This document shows positions 50,578 through 59,039 of a DNA stretch of 64,000 nt, in pieces. Below the pieces are notes generated by a model. That model did not search any database, was not told the origin of the DNA, and saw nothing but the letters and a program-made list of their open reading frames with translations. The DNA is taken from the NCBI RefSeq assembly GCF_014873915.1, contig NZ_JADBEJ010000004.1, positions 1,178,001 through 1,242,000 on the forward strand. Direction: 5' to 3'. Every line of letters begins with the position of its first letter. Position 1 is the first letter of the stretch. Position numbers and translations under genes: made by a program. Source of the DNA: Amycolatopsis roodepoortensis. GTDB lineage: Bacteria > Actinomycetota > Actinomycetes > Mycobacteriales > Pseudonocardiaceae.

Positions 50578-51657
50578 ATGGCCACCTTCGACGACCTCAC
50601 GGTCGACCACGTGAAGATCTACACCTCCGACGCCGGCGCCACGGCCGATTGGCTGGCGGGCGGTTTTGGACTCGCGCCCTACGCGGAGTCGTACACGGGC
50701 GACCCGGACGGCACGCGCCTGATCGCGGTCGGCCGGAGCGACATCAGGCTGATCCTCGCCGAGCCCCGCAGCGAAGACCAGGCCGGCTCGTTCTACCTGG
50801 CCCGGCACGGCGACGGGGTGGGCGACATCGCGCTCGGTGTCCCGGACGCGGCCGCCGCCTTCGACGACGCCGTCGCCAGGGGCGCGCGCCCGGTGGCCGG
50901 GGTGGCCGAGACCGACGGCGTCGTCACCGCGACCATCGGCGGCTTCGGCGACCTCACCCACACCTTCGTCCAGCGTCCCTCCACTGTGGACGTCCGGACG
51001 CTGCCGGGGTTCCGTGCCGTCGAGGACCCCTCCGCGGCCGACGTCGACCTCGGCCTTGTCGACCATTTCGCGGTCTGCGTTCCGCCCGGGCAGCTCGAAC
51101 CGACCGTCGCCTACTACGAGCGGGTCCTGGACTTCCGGACGGTCTTCACCGAGAAGATCTCCGTCGGCGCCCAGGCCATGAACTCGAAGGTGGTCGAAAG
51201 CCTCTCGGGCGCCGTCACCTTCACCGTGATCGAACCCGACGTCAGCCGGGCGCCGGGGCAGATCGACCGGTTCCTCCGCGACCACGGCGGCGCCGGCGTC
51301 CAGCACATCGCGTTCACCGCGACCGACATCGTGCGGGCGGTGGACGCGATCAACGGCAACGGGATCGGTTTCCTCAGCACGCCGGAGTCCTACTACCGCA
51401 GGCTGGCCGACCGGCTCTCCCCGGTCGGCCACACGGTCGACGAGCTGCGACGGCTTTCCATCCTCGTCGACGAGGACCACGACGGCCAGCTGTTCCAGAT
51501 CTTCGCCAAATCCGTGCACCCGCGCAACACCTTCTTCGTCGAGATCATCGAACGGCTCGGAGCCCAGACCTTCGGCAGCGGGAACATCCAAGCGCTCTAC
51601 GAGGCCGTCGCCGACCAGGAGTCCGCCGACCGGGCGGTCGGCGAGAACGCCGCGTGA
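50578..51657 (+). CDS. hmaS: 4-hydroxymandelate synthase-like dioxygenase (HPPD superfamily)
   Basis: The 359-residue non-heme iron enzyme has the iron ligands His163, His243 and Glu322, each two positions from those I remember for Amycolatopsis HmaS (161, 241, 320). It also keeps features that separate HmaS from 4-hydroxyphenylpyruvate dioxygenase: VGAQAMNSKVV (Ser203, Val205) and NIQALYEAV with Tyr341 where HPPD has Phe. It should turn 4-hydroxyphenylpyruvate into 4-hydroxymandelate and CO2. No hydroxymandelate oxidase or hydroxyphenylglycine aminotransferase gene is in the window, so the hydroxy acid is probably used as such. The ATG at 50578 with AGGGG upstream is preferred to 50548, which overlaps the previous stop. 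Confidence 0.85.
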   Translation: MATFDDLTVDHVKIYTSDAGATADWLAGGFGLAPYAESYTGDPDGTRLIAVGRSDIRLILAEPRSEDQAGSFYLARHGDGVGDIALGVPDAAAAFDDAVARGARPVAGVAETDGVVTATIGGFGDLTHTFVQRPSTVDVRTLPGFRAVEDPSAADVDLGLVDHFAVCVPPGQLEPTVAYYERVLDFRTVFTEKISVGAQAMNSKVVESLSGAVTFTVIEPDVSRAPGQIDRFLRDHGGAGVQHIAFTATDIVRAVDAINGNGIGFLSTPESYYRRLADRLSPVGHTVDELRRLSILVDEDHDGQLFQIFAKSVHPRNTFFVEIIERLGAQTFGSGNIQALYEAVADQESADRAVGENAA

Positions 51658-51680
51658 CACACCTCGAGGAGGTTCACGAA

Positions 51681-53051
51681 ATGTCCGAAGTGGACGAAAC
51701 GGCATCGCGCCGCTACCCGCTCTCCCACACGCAGGAGTTCCTCTGCGGTTTCGACGACAACGTCGATGCCGACGAAGGACCGTTCGGCCCGCGGTATCAC
51801 AACGTCCGCGGCTGGCGGCTGCTCGGCTCGGTCGACATCGACCTGCTTCGTGCGGCGCTCGGCGACGTGGTGACCCGGCACGAGGCGCTGCGCACCGTGA
51901 TCAACCGGCCCTCCACCGACCGGTATCAGGAGGTCCGCCCGCCCTCGCCCGCCGGGCTGGAGGTGGTCGACGTCCCCGACACCGGGTCGGAACACCGCGT
52001 CGAAGAGTTCCTCGGCGTCGTGGAAGCGGGGACGATCTCCGCCGTCCGTCCGCCGTTGCTGCGGGCGGTGCTGGGCAGGCTGTCCGACGAGGAATCCCTC
52101 TTCGTTCTCGTCGGGCATCACATCGGCACCGACGGCTGGTCGATGCGGCTGCTGATGCGGGACATCGCCGAGTACTACGGCGCGCGGATCGAAGGACGCG
52201 AGGCCCGGCTTCCCGAGGTGCGCCAGTATCGGGAGTTCGGTGTCGCGCAACGGGAAGCGAGCAGTTCGCCGGCACACGAACGTGCCCGCGCGTACTGGCG
52301 GGACAAGCTGCGTGACGCGCGTCTGCTCGGCCTGCCCGCGGACGCCGCCGTCGTTCCCGGCCCGGACAAGGTGACTTCGACCTTCCGATTCGTGCTGGAT
52401 CCCGGGTTGACCGACGCCACCGTGCGCCTCGCCAGGAGTTCCCGCGCGTCGGCGTTCATGGTGTTGCAGACCGCCTACAACGTCCTGGTCGCGCGCCGGA
52501 CTTCGGCGACGGACATCGTCGTGCCGACCATCACCTCCGGCAGGCTCGACGAACGCTTCGAGGAGACCGTCGGCCCGTTCTTCAACTTCTTGCCGCTGCG
52601 GACCGATCTCGAAGGCTGCGTGACCCTGCGCGACGTCCTCCAGCGCACCCGGGCCACGTGCATCGAGGCGCAGGTGAACGACATTCCCTTCGCCCATCTC
52701 GTCGGCGAGGCCCCCGAGCTGCCGAGCACCTTCGCCACCCCGGGGGTCGCCGTCAGCGCGTTGCAGGTGTTCCAGCACCCGTTCGGCGCGGACGGCGAGC
52801 TCGGCGCCACCGCGAAGTACGCCGAGGTACGGCACCGCGTTCTCGGCCAGGCGATCTCCTCCGACATCCCCAACGGGATGCTCTGGACGCTCGACGTCGA
52901 CGCGGAGCACGGGATCTTCGGCAGCGTGAAGTACGACCGGCAGGAGTTCCGGGAGGACACCGTCGCCGGCCTGGTCGAGGAGTTCCGCGCGATTCTGTCC
53001 ACTGTGGTCACCGATGCCGACACCCCGCTCTCGGTGGAAGAGGCGCGATGA
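51681..53051 (+). CDS. Free-standing condensation enzyme (SgcC5-like)
   Basis: The 456-residue protein is a single NRPS condensation domain. [10 protein letters not shown] is the first core motif, HHIGTDGWS carries the catalytic His147 and Asp151 (HHxxxDG), and [13 protein letters not shown] is motif C5. There is no carrier or adenylation domain. In C-1027, SgcC5 joins the PCP-bound beta-amino acid to a hydroxyl of the enediyne core; by analogy this enzyme should transfer the PCP-bound mandelyl unit to an alcohol or amine. GAGGAGG precedes the ATG, and its stop overlaps the hydroxylase start. Confidence 0.88.
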   Translation: MSEVDETASRRYPLSHTQEFLCGFDDNVDADEGPFGPRYHNVRGWRLLGSVDIDLLRAALGDVVTRHEALRTVINRPSTDRYQEVRPPSPAGLEVVDVPDTGSEHRVEEFLGVVEAGTISAVRPPLLRAVLGRLSDEESLFVLVGHHIGTDGWSMRLLMRDIAEYYGARIEGREARLPEVRQYREFGVAQREASSSPAHERARAYWRDKLRDARLLGLPADAAVVPGPDKVTSTFRFVLDPGLTDATVRLARSSRASAFMVLQTAYNVLVARRTSATDIVVPTITSGRLDERFEETVGPFFNFLPLRTDLEGCVTLRDVLQRTRATCIEAQVNDIPFAHLVGEAPELPSTFATPGVAVSALQVFQHPFGADGELGATAKYAEVRHRVLGQAISSDIPNGMLWTLDVDAEHGIFGSVKYDRQEFREDTVAGLVEEFRAILSTVVTDADTPLSVEEAR

Positions 53052-54607
53052 GCACCGGACCCGTCCCCCGGAAGACCCGCCCGCTGACCGGGGACGAGTA
53101 CCTCGAGTCGCTGCGGGACGGCCGTGAGGTCTTCCTCTACGGCGACCGGGTCAAGGACGTCACCCGGCATCCGGCCTTCGCCAACCCGGCGAGGATGACG
53201 GCGCGGCTCTACGACGCGCTGCACGATCCGGAACGCCAGGCGACGCTGACCGCGCCGACCGACACCGGGAGCGACGGGTTCACCCACCGGTTCTTCCGCA
53301 CTCCGCGCAGTGCCGAGGACCTGGTCGCGGACCAGGCCGCGATCGCGGGCTGGGCCCGGATCAGCTACGGCTGGATGACCAGGACACCGGACTACAAGGC
53401 GTCGTTCCTCGGCACCCTCGGGGCCAACGCCGACTTCTACGCGCCGTTCACCGGGAACGCCGATCGCTGGTACCGGGAAACCCAGGAGAAGGTGCTGTTC
53501 TGGAACCACGCCTTCGTGCACCCGCCGATCGATCGCAGCAAGCCGCCGGACGAGATCGGCGACGTGGTCGTCCACGTGGAGAAAGAGACCGACGCGGGTG
53601 TCGTGATCAGTGGCGCGAAGGTCGTCGCCACCGCTTCGGCGATGACCCACTACAACTTCATCGCGAACCAGGGCATGCCGGTCAAGGACAAGCGGTTCGC
53701 GCTCGTCGCGACGGTGCCGATGGACGCGCCCGGTGTGAAGCTGATCTGCCGCACCTCCTACGCCGCGACCGCGGCGGTGATGGGCAGTCCCTTCGACTAT
53801 CCCTTGTCCGCGCGAATGGACGAGAACGACAGCATCCTCGTCTTCGACAAGGTGCTCGTGCCGTGGGAGAACGTCTTCGTCTACGGGAACATCGGCAAGA
53901 TGCAGATGTTCACCGGCCATTCCGGGTTCAACGAACGCGCGATGTTCCAGGGCTGCACCCGGCTCGCGGTGAAACTGGAGTTCCTGGCGGGCTTGCTCTT
54001 CGAAGCGCTGGAACTGACCGGCTCCAAGGACTTCCGCGGCGTGCAGACCAGACTCGGCGAGGTACTGGCGTGGCGGACCTTGTTCCAGGGCTTGTCCGAC
54101 GCGGCGGCCCGCAACCCGGTGCCCTGGAAGAACGGCGCGGTCCTGCCGAACCCCCAGTACGGGATGGCGTACCGCTGGTTCATGCAGCTGGGCTATTCCC
54201 GCATCAAGGAGATCGTGATGCAGGACGTCGCCAGCGGCCTGATCTATCTCAATTCCAGTGCCGACGATTTCCGCAATCCGGAGATCCGCGGTTATCTCGA
54301 CCGGTACGTCCGCGGTTCGAACGGAACCGATTCGGTGGCCAGGGTCAAGGTGATGAAGCTGCTCTGGGACGCCATCGGCTCGGAATTCGGTGGCAGGCAC
54401 GAACTGTACGAACGCAACTACTCGGGAAACCATGAGAACACCCGGATCGAACTCATGATGTCTCAGGTCGTCTCGGGGCAGGTCGACGGGTACAAGGACT
54501 TCGTCCGCGAGTGCTTGGCCGAATACGACCTGGACGGCTGGACCGCTCCGGATCTCTCCTCCTTCGACGAGCTGAGAAGGACGAGCGGCGATTTTCTCCA
54601 GCGGTGA
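53048..54607 (+). CDS. FAD-dependent 4-hydroxyphenylacetate 3-hydroxylase family (SgcC-like)
   Basis: The 519-residue protein is of the HpaB family: [22 protein letters not shown] at the N-terminus, [40 protein letters not shown], and a C-terminal helical part. These enzymes use free reduced flavin to hydroxylate a phenol ortho to its OH, and SgcC acts on a PCP-tethered beta-tyrosine. Here the likely product is a 3,4-dihydroxymandelyl-S-PCP. The required flavin reductase is not in the window. Start coupled to the condensation gene (ATGA). Confidence 0.88.
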   Translation: MSTGPVPRKTRPLTGDEYLESLRDGREVFLYGDRVKDVTRHPAFANPARMTARLYDALHDPERQATLTAPTDTGSDGFTHRFFRTPRSAEDLVADQAAIAGWARISYGWMTRTPDYKASFLGTLGANADFYAPFTGNADRWYRETQEKVLFWNHAFVHPPIDRSKPPDEIGDVVVHVEKETDAGVVISGAKVVATASAMTHYNFIANQGMPVKDKRFALVATVPMDAPGVKLICRTSYAATAAVMGSPFDYPLSARMDENDSILVFDKVLVPWENVFVYGNIGKMQMFTGHSGFNERAMFQGCTRLAVKLEFLAGLLFEALELTGSKDFRGVQTRLGEVLAWRTLFQGLSDAAARNPVPWKNGAVLPNPQYGMAYRWFMQLGYSRIKEIVMQDVASGLIYLNSSADDFRNPEIRGYLDRYVRGSNGTDSVARVKVMKLLWDAIGSEFGGRHELYERNYSGNHENTRIELMMSQVVSGQVDGYKDFVRECLAEYDLDGWTAPDLSSFDELRRTSGDFLQR

Positions 54608-54651
54608 TCAACTGATCGTCGCCGGGCCGTGCCCCAGAGAAAGGAAGGTTG

Positions 54652-56262
54652 ATGGACGCAACAACAACGACGGGCAATGCGCCCGTCCTGGCAGGGCGGA
54701 AGGAATGGTTCGGGCTGTTCCTGCTCGCACTGCCGACCCTGCTGATGTCGGTGGACTTGAGCGTCTTGGTGCTCGCGACCCCGCACATCACGGCGGATCT
54801 CGCGCCGAGCAGCACCGAACAGCTGTGGATCCTGGACATCTACGGTTTCCTGCTGGCGGGCTTCCTGCCCACCATGGGCGCGCTGGGTGACCGGATCGGC
54901 AGGCGCAAGATCCTGATGATCGGCGCCGCGGCGTTCGGGATCGCGTCACTCCTGGCGGCGTTCTCGACCAGCAGTGAGATGCTGATCGTGTCCAGGGCGC
55001 TGCTCGGCATCGCGGGCGCCACCTTCGCACCCTCGTCTCTGGCGTTGCTGAGCAACATCTTCCAGCACCCGAAGCAGCGATCCGCCGCCATCGGGATCTG
55101 GATGGCCTGTTTCATGGGCGGTTCGGTGCTGGGTCCCATCGTCGGCGGTCTGATGCTGTCGGGCTTCTGGTGGGGTTCGGTGTTCCTCCTCGCCGTGCCG
55201 GTGGTCCTGCTGGTGCTCGTCGCCGGCGGTTCGGTGCTGCCGGAGTTCAAGGCACCCGGCGGGCGGAAGATCGACCTCGGCAGCGTTCTGCTCTCGCTGC
55301 TCACGATCCTGCCGCTCATCTACGGCATCACCGAGGTCGCCCGTGAGGGCTGGAAGCCGCTGCTGGTCGGGTCGATGGTCGTCGGCCTGGTCTTCGGGGC
55401 GTTGTTCATCGTCCGGCAGAAGAGGCTGGACGACCCGATGATCGACCTCGGGCTGTTCTCCCACCGGGTGTTCCGCTCGTCGTTCATCCTGAGCATCGGC
55501 GGTGGCGCCATCCAGGGTGGCGGACTGCTGATGGTGAGCCTCTACCTGCAGACCGTGGTCGGGCTTTCCCCGCTGGCCGCCGGTCTCTGGCTGGTGCCCA
55601 CCGGCTTCGCCATGGTGGTCGCCATCATGCTCGGCGGCGGAATCGGGCGACAGGTCCGGCCCGCGTACGTGATGAGCGTCGGCCTGCTGGTCGCGGCCAT
55701 CGGCTACGGCCTGCTCACGCAGGTTTCGTCCGTCGACGGCCTGACGCTCACGGTGATCGGGTTCGCGCTGGCGATGGCGGGCATCGGCCCGGGCACCGCG
55801 CTCGGCTACGAGCTCATGATGGGCAACACGCCGCCGGAGAAGATCGGCGCGGCGTCGGCGTCCATGGAGATGGGCGGGCAATTCGGTGTGGCGGCGGGTA
55901 TCGCGCTGTTCGGCACCGTCGGGACCGCGGTGTACACCAGCCAGGTCGTCGTGCCCCCGGGTGCGGACGCGGCGAAGGAAAGCGTCACCAACGCCCTCGC
56001 CGTCGCGCCGGGACTCGGTGAACCCGCGGGTTCGCAACTGCTCGAATCGGCGAGGAGCGCGTTCACCAGTGGGCTGAACATCGTCGCGCTCGTCGGCGCG
56101 GTGTTGTTCGTTCTTCTGGCTACCCTGTGCATCAAGTCGTTCCGCCAGATTCCGCCGCTTTCGCACCAGAGCGCCGGCGGTGGGCAGGATGTCGCACCGG
56201 ACGCGAAAGACACCGCCACCCGGGAAGACTCCGAAGCCGAGACCGTTTCGGCCAAGGATTGA
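54652..56262 (+). CDS. EmrB/QacA-type 14-TM drug exporter (SgcB-like)
   Basis: The 536-residue protein has about 14 hydrophobic segments, the MFS motif LGDRIGRRKILMIG after TM2, motif C-like GGSVLGPIVGGLM in TM5 and a charged C-terminal tail. It begins LALPTLLMSVDLSVLVLATPHITADL, typical of the DHA2 family used for antibiotic self-resistance (as SgcB in C-1027). AAGGAAGGTTG precedes the ATG. It follows the hydroxylase by 44 bp and precedes the monooxygenase-like gene by 23 bp, in one probable operon. Confidence 0.88.
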   Translation: MDATTTTGNAPVLAGRKEWFGLFLLALPTLLMSVDLSVLVLATPHITADLAPSSTEQLWILDIYGFLLAGFLPTMGALGDRIGRRKILMIGAAAFGIASLLAAFSTSSEMLIVSRALLGIAGATFAPSSLALLSNIFQHPKQRSAAIGIWMACFMGGSVLGPIVGGLMLSGFWWGSVFLLAVPVVLLVLVAGGSVLPEFKAPGGRKIDLGSVLLSLLTILPLIYGITEVAREGWKPLLVGSMVVGLVFGALFIVRQKRLDDPMIDLGLFSHRVFRSSFILSIGGGAIQGGGLLMVSLYLQTVVGLSPLAAGLWLVPTGFAMVVAIMLGGGIGRQVRPAYVMSVGLLVAAIGYGLLTQVSSVDGLTLTVIGFALAMAGIGPGTALGYELMMGNTPPEKIGAASASMEMGGQFGVAAGIALFGTVGTAVYTSQVVVPPGADAAKESVTNALAVAPGLGEPAGSQLLESARSAFTSGLNIVALVGAVLFVLLATLCIKSFRQIPPLSHQSAGGGQDVAPDAKDTATREDSEAETVSAKD

Positions 56263-56285
56263 AAAGTTCGACGAAAGGACAGGAA

Positions 56286-56573
56286 ATGATCATCGTCGCT
56301 GGATACTTCCAGATCGACGCCGCCGATCGGGACAAGTACGTCAAGCTGCACGAGGACGTCATCTCGCGGGCCCGGAAGTTCGAAGGATGCCTGGACTTCG
56401 CCATCACGGCGGACGCGGTGGACCCCGAGCGCGTGAACCTGTTCGAGCGCTGGGAATCCGACGAGGTGCTGAACTCCTGGCGCGCGGTCGCCAACCCGCC
56501 GGAGCAGTTCACCGAGATCAAGGGCGGTGACCTGGCGAAGTTCGAGATCGCCAGCGTCGGCTCGCCGTACTGA
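56286..56573 (+). CDS. Antibiotic biosynthesis monooxygenase (ABM) family protein
   Basis: The 95-residue protein has the dimeric ferredoxin-like ABM fold: VAGYFQIDAADRDKYVKLHED, ARKFEGCLDFAITADAVDPERVNLFERWES. Such proteins include cofactor-free quinol oxygenases (ActVA-Orf6 type) and non-catalytic members. AAAGGACAGGAA precedes the ATG. It ends the gene run from 48800; a catechol or quinone made from the mandelyl unit would be a suitable substrate, but that is inference. Confidence 0.8.
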   Translation: MIIVAGYFQIDAADRDKYVKLHEDVISRARKFEGCLDFAITADAVDPERVNLFERWESDEVLNSWRAVANPPEQFTEIKGGDLAKFEIASVGSPY

Positions 56574-56583
56574 TCGGCCACGA

Positions 56584-56626
56584 CGAAAGGGCCGTACCCG
56601 GCAGCCATCCGGGTACGGCCCTTTCG
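56584..56626. terminator. Bidirectional terminator between ABM and DUF899 genes
   Basis: A perfect 18-bp stem from CGAAAGGGCCGTACCCGG (56584-56601) and its complement (56609-56626) has a 7-nt loop and lies between convergent genes. Confidence 0.9.
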
Positions 56627-56631
56627 GTCTT

Positions 56632-57345
56632 TCAGCTCGCGGCGTGTTCGCACACCCCGCACCGGTCGGCGTTCTCGTAACGGTCGTGGTGGCGGACCCA
56701 TTCCTGGGTGAAGCCGAGTCCCTCTTCCTGACGGCCGAGCGGTGTCAGGTCGAGGTAGTTGTAGGTGGTGTTCAGCAGGTCGCTGCCGCGGCCGTGGGTC
56801 GAATACGCGTACTGGATCGTTTCGCCTTCACGGACGAAGGCGCTGATCCCGGGCGGCTGGACGCCACTGCCGAGCGAAACGTGGAAGTCCTGATAGAAAT
56901 CCGAGCCGAGCGACGAGACCCAGGGCACCGTCCAGCCCATGCGTTCCTTGAACGGCTGGATCTTCTCCAGCGGAGCCGGGCAGTCGATGATCAGCGTGGT
57001 GTCGCGGGCGTGCAGATGCGCGAGGTGCCCGATGTTGTCGATCCAGAAGGAGCAGCTCGTGCAGAACTCCTCACTGGGCCCCAGCATCATGAAGTGGTAG
57101 ACGATGAGCTGCCGCCTGCCCTCGAAGAGGTCGGAGAACGAGAGCTCGCCCCGTTCCGGATCCTGGAACGTGTAGTCCTTCTCGACCAGGATCCGGGGCA
57201 GCGCGCGACGCTGCGCGTTGATCTCGTCACGCGCCTTGGTCAATTCTTTTTCCTTGGCGAGGAACGCGGCGCGAGCTGCTGTCCATTCCTCTCGGGAGAC
57301 GACTTCGGAGGCGGTCACTGCTGCATCCTCACTCTCGGCGAACAT
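56632..57345 (-). CDS. DUF899 thioredoxin-fold protein
   Basis: The 237-residue protein belongs to the DUF899 group: VVSREEWTAARAAFLAKEKELT, the conserved RRALPRILVEKDYTFQDPERGELSFSDLFEGR divided by short turns, FMMLGPSEEFCTSCSFWIDNIGHL with a CTSC dithiol site, and the end LGFTQEWVRHHDRYE. The CxxC in a thioredoxin fold suggests redox function, though the family's role is unknown. Members are frequent in actinobacteria inside and outside biosynthetic clusters. Confidence 0.85.
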   Translation of the reverse strand: MFAESEDAAVTASEVVSREEWTAARAAFLAKEKELTKARDEINAQRRALPRILVEKDYTFQDPERGELSFSDLFEGRRQLIVYHFMMLGPSEEFCTSCSFWIDNIGHLAHLHARDTTLIIDCPAPLEKIQPFKERMGWTVPWVSSLGSDFYQDFHVSLGSGVQPPGISAFVREGETIQYAYSTHGRGSDLLNTTYNYLDLTPLGRQEEGLGFTQEWVRHHDRYENADRCGVCEHAAS

Positions 57346-57523
57346 TCCCGTGTTTTCATCCGATATTAGCCCGCCGGAGACAGCTCGTCCTACTCCGTGT
57401 TTGCCACGAGAGGACGCTTATCCTGGATTGTCACACCTTTCACGAGCACCCGGAACGCGTATTCACTCCGGTATTCTGACCAGTGGGGAACCGTCCGTGC
57501 CGGAGGCGAAAGGGAGCTGCCGC

Positions 57524-58444
57524 GTGACATTGCACAGGCTGGGATCGGTCACCATCGGGGTGCCCAATCTCGCGGAGACCTCCACCTACTACGACGACTT
57601 CGGCCTTGCCAGGGAAGAGGACGGCTGGTACTCCACTGTGGACGGTGGACGTCAGCTGCGGCTGGTGCAGTCCAGGTTCCGGCGGCTGGCGGGGATGACC
57701 GTCTCCGTCGACGACGAGGACGACCTCGGCCGGGCCGAGGCGAACCTGGAGCGGATCGGCGCCGCCCACCGCCGAGTGCCAGGCGGGCTGGTCGGCACCG
57801 ACCCGGCCACCGGGACCGAGGTGACGCTGAAGATCGAGCCGCGGATCCGGCAGACCGCCGGCGCCCCGACGCCGTACAACGCCAACGGGCGGATCGAACG
57901 ACCGGGAACGCGGGCGCCCGGCGTGCTGCGCGACGACCGGGTGCGGCCGAAGCGGCTCGGGCACGTGGTCCTCGGTTCGACCGATTTCGCGATCTCCCAG
58001 AAGTTCTTCGTCGAAGGCATCGGCTTCAAGGTCAGCGACCTGATCCGGAACGCGGGCGCGTTCCTGAGGTGCACGACGGAGCACCACAATCTGCTGCTCC
58101 TGCGTTCCCCGGTGACCTACCTGCACCACACCGGCTGGCAGGTCGACGACGTCGACGAGGTCGGCCGCGGCGCGACGTCGATGCTGGAGGACCATCCGGA
58201 ACGGCACGTCTGGGGCCTCGGGCGGCATCACGTCGGGTCCAACTTCTTCTGGTACCTCAAGGATCCCGCCGGCAACTTCAGCGAGTACTACAGCGACACG
58301 GACTGCATCCTCGACGACGAGCTGTGGAAGCCGGAGGTGTTCGAGGGCGCGCTGAGCTTCTTCAGCTGGGGCACTCCGCCGCCGCCGTCGTTCCTCGCGC
58401 CGGAGGACCTCGCCGCGCTGATGATGGGCGCGGAAGACGCCTGA
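57524..58444 (+). CDS. Extradiol dioxygenase-like VOC protein (two-domain)
   Basis: The 306-residue protein starts with GTG after AAGGGAG. It has two VOC domains as in BphC-type enzymes. In the C-terminal domain the presumed iron ligands are His in GHVVLGSTDF, His in YLHHTGWQVDD and Glu in NFSEYYSDTD, and the HVGSNFFWYLKDPAGN segment is close to catechol 2,3-dioxygenases. The N-terminal domain (GSVTIGVPNLAETSTYYDDFGL) is the usual non-catalytic one. It should cleave a catechol next to one hydroxyl. Possible substrates in this cluster are a 3,4-dihydroxyphenyl unit or a tryptophan-derived aminophenol. Confidence 0.82.
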   Translation: MTLHRLGSVTIGVPNLAETSTYYDDFGLAREEDGWYSTVDGGRQLRLVQSRFRRLAGMTVSVDDEDDLGRAEANLERIGAAHRRVPGGLVGTDPATGTEVTLKIEPRIRQTAGAPTPYNANGRIERPGTRAPGVLRDDRVRPKRLGHVVLGSTDFAISQKFFVEGIGFKVSDLIRNAGAFLRCTTEHHNLLLLRSPVTYLHHTGWQVDDVDEVGRGATSMLEDHPERHVWGLGRHHVGSNFFWYLKDPAGNFSEYYSDTDCILDDELWKPEVFEGALSFFSWGTPPPPSFLAPEDLAALMMGAEDA

Positions 58445-58628
58445 GCTCGGCCGTGGGTCACTCGGGTCGTTCTCCGCGGGCGGCTTCCCGCTGCGGCGGG
58501 TCGGTGAGCGTGTCCCGCCCTGACGATTCGGGTAGCCCGGGGGTAGGTCGAACAGGGTGCGGTCAAGTCTCGTGTCGAGCGGGTTTTCCGGGCCTTCGCG
58601 GCGCGGCCTGGATGACTCGCTGCGCTGT

Positions 58629-58681
58629 GTCGCGAAAGCCACTTTCGGGACGTCTGATGTCCCGAAAGTGGCTTTCGCGAC
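58629..58681. repeat. Hairpin repeat, copy 4
   Basis: Perfect 23-nt inverted arms with spacer GTCTGAT, identical to copy 3. Confidence 0.9.
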
Positions 58682-58719
58682 GCTCGATGCCGCCAGGACC
58701 GCTGGGCCCGGGTGCTCGT

Positions 58720-58772
58720 GTCGTGAAAGCCACTTTCGCAACGTTGAAGGTTGCGAAAGTGGCTTTCACAAC
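58720..58772. repeat. Hairpin repeat, copy 5 (divergent, with paired changes)
   Basis: The same length and core (AAAGCCACTTTC) as the other copies, but several arm positions differ and most changes are matched in the opposite arm, so pairing is kept. The spacer is GTTGAAG. It stands 38 bp from copy 4. Confidence 0.85.
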
Positions 58773-58983
58773 CTGCGCCGGACTGATCAAGGCCGTGCCG
58801 TGCACGTCCAGTGTCAGACGACGTGACGGACCCGGCAGGTAGGTGAACGCGAGTCCGCCAGAACCCGAAACGCCACACGCGAAACAGCTCATACGGACAT
58901 GAATCCGGCACTCGATCGCCGCTTTGTGTCCCCTGTGGACGATCAGAGCGTGCTCCGACCGCCCGCCGAGGCCGCATACGAGG

Positions 58984-59028
58984 CGAAGGGCGCTTTCCCC
59001 GCATAAGTCGCGGGGAAAGCGCCCTTCG
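58984..59028 (-). terminator. Terminator after the epoxide hydrolase gene
   Basis: A perfect 18-bp stem, CGAAGGGCGCTTTCCCCG with its complement (59011-59028), has a 9-nt loop and ends 12 bp from the epoxide hydrolase stop. Confidence 0.85.
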
Positions 59029-59039
59029 GCCTTTCCGGC

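Larger units (their letters stand above)
58445..59039. other. Intergenic region with two hairpin repeats
   Basis: About 595 bp between the convergent extradiol dioxygenase-like and epoxide hydrolase genes. It holds two copies of the hairpin repeat and a terminator; I see no gene in the rest. Confidence 0.7.
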
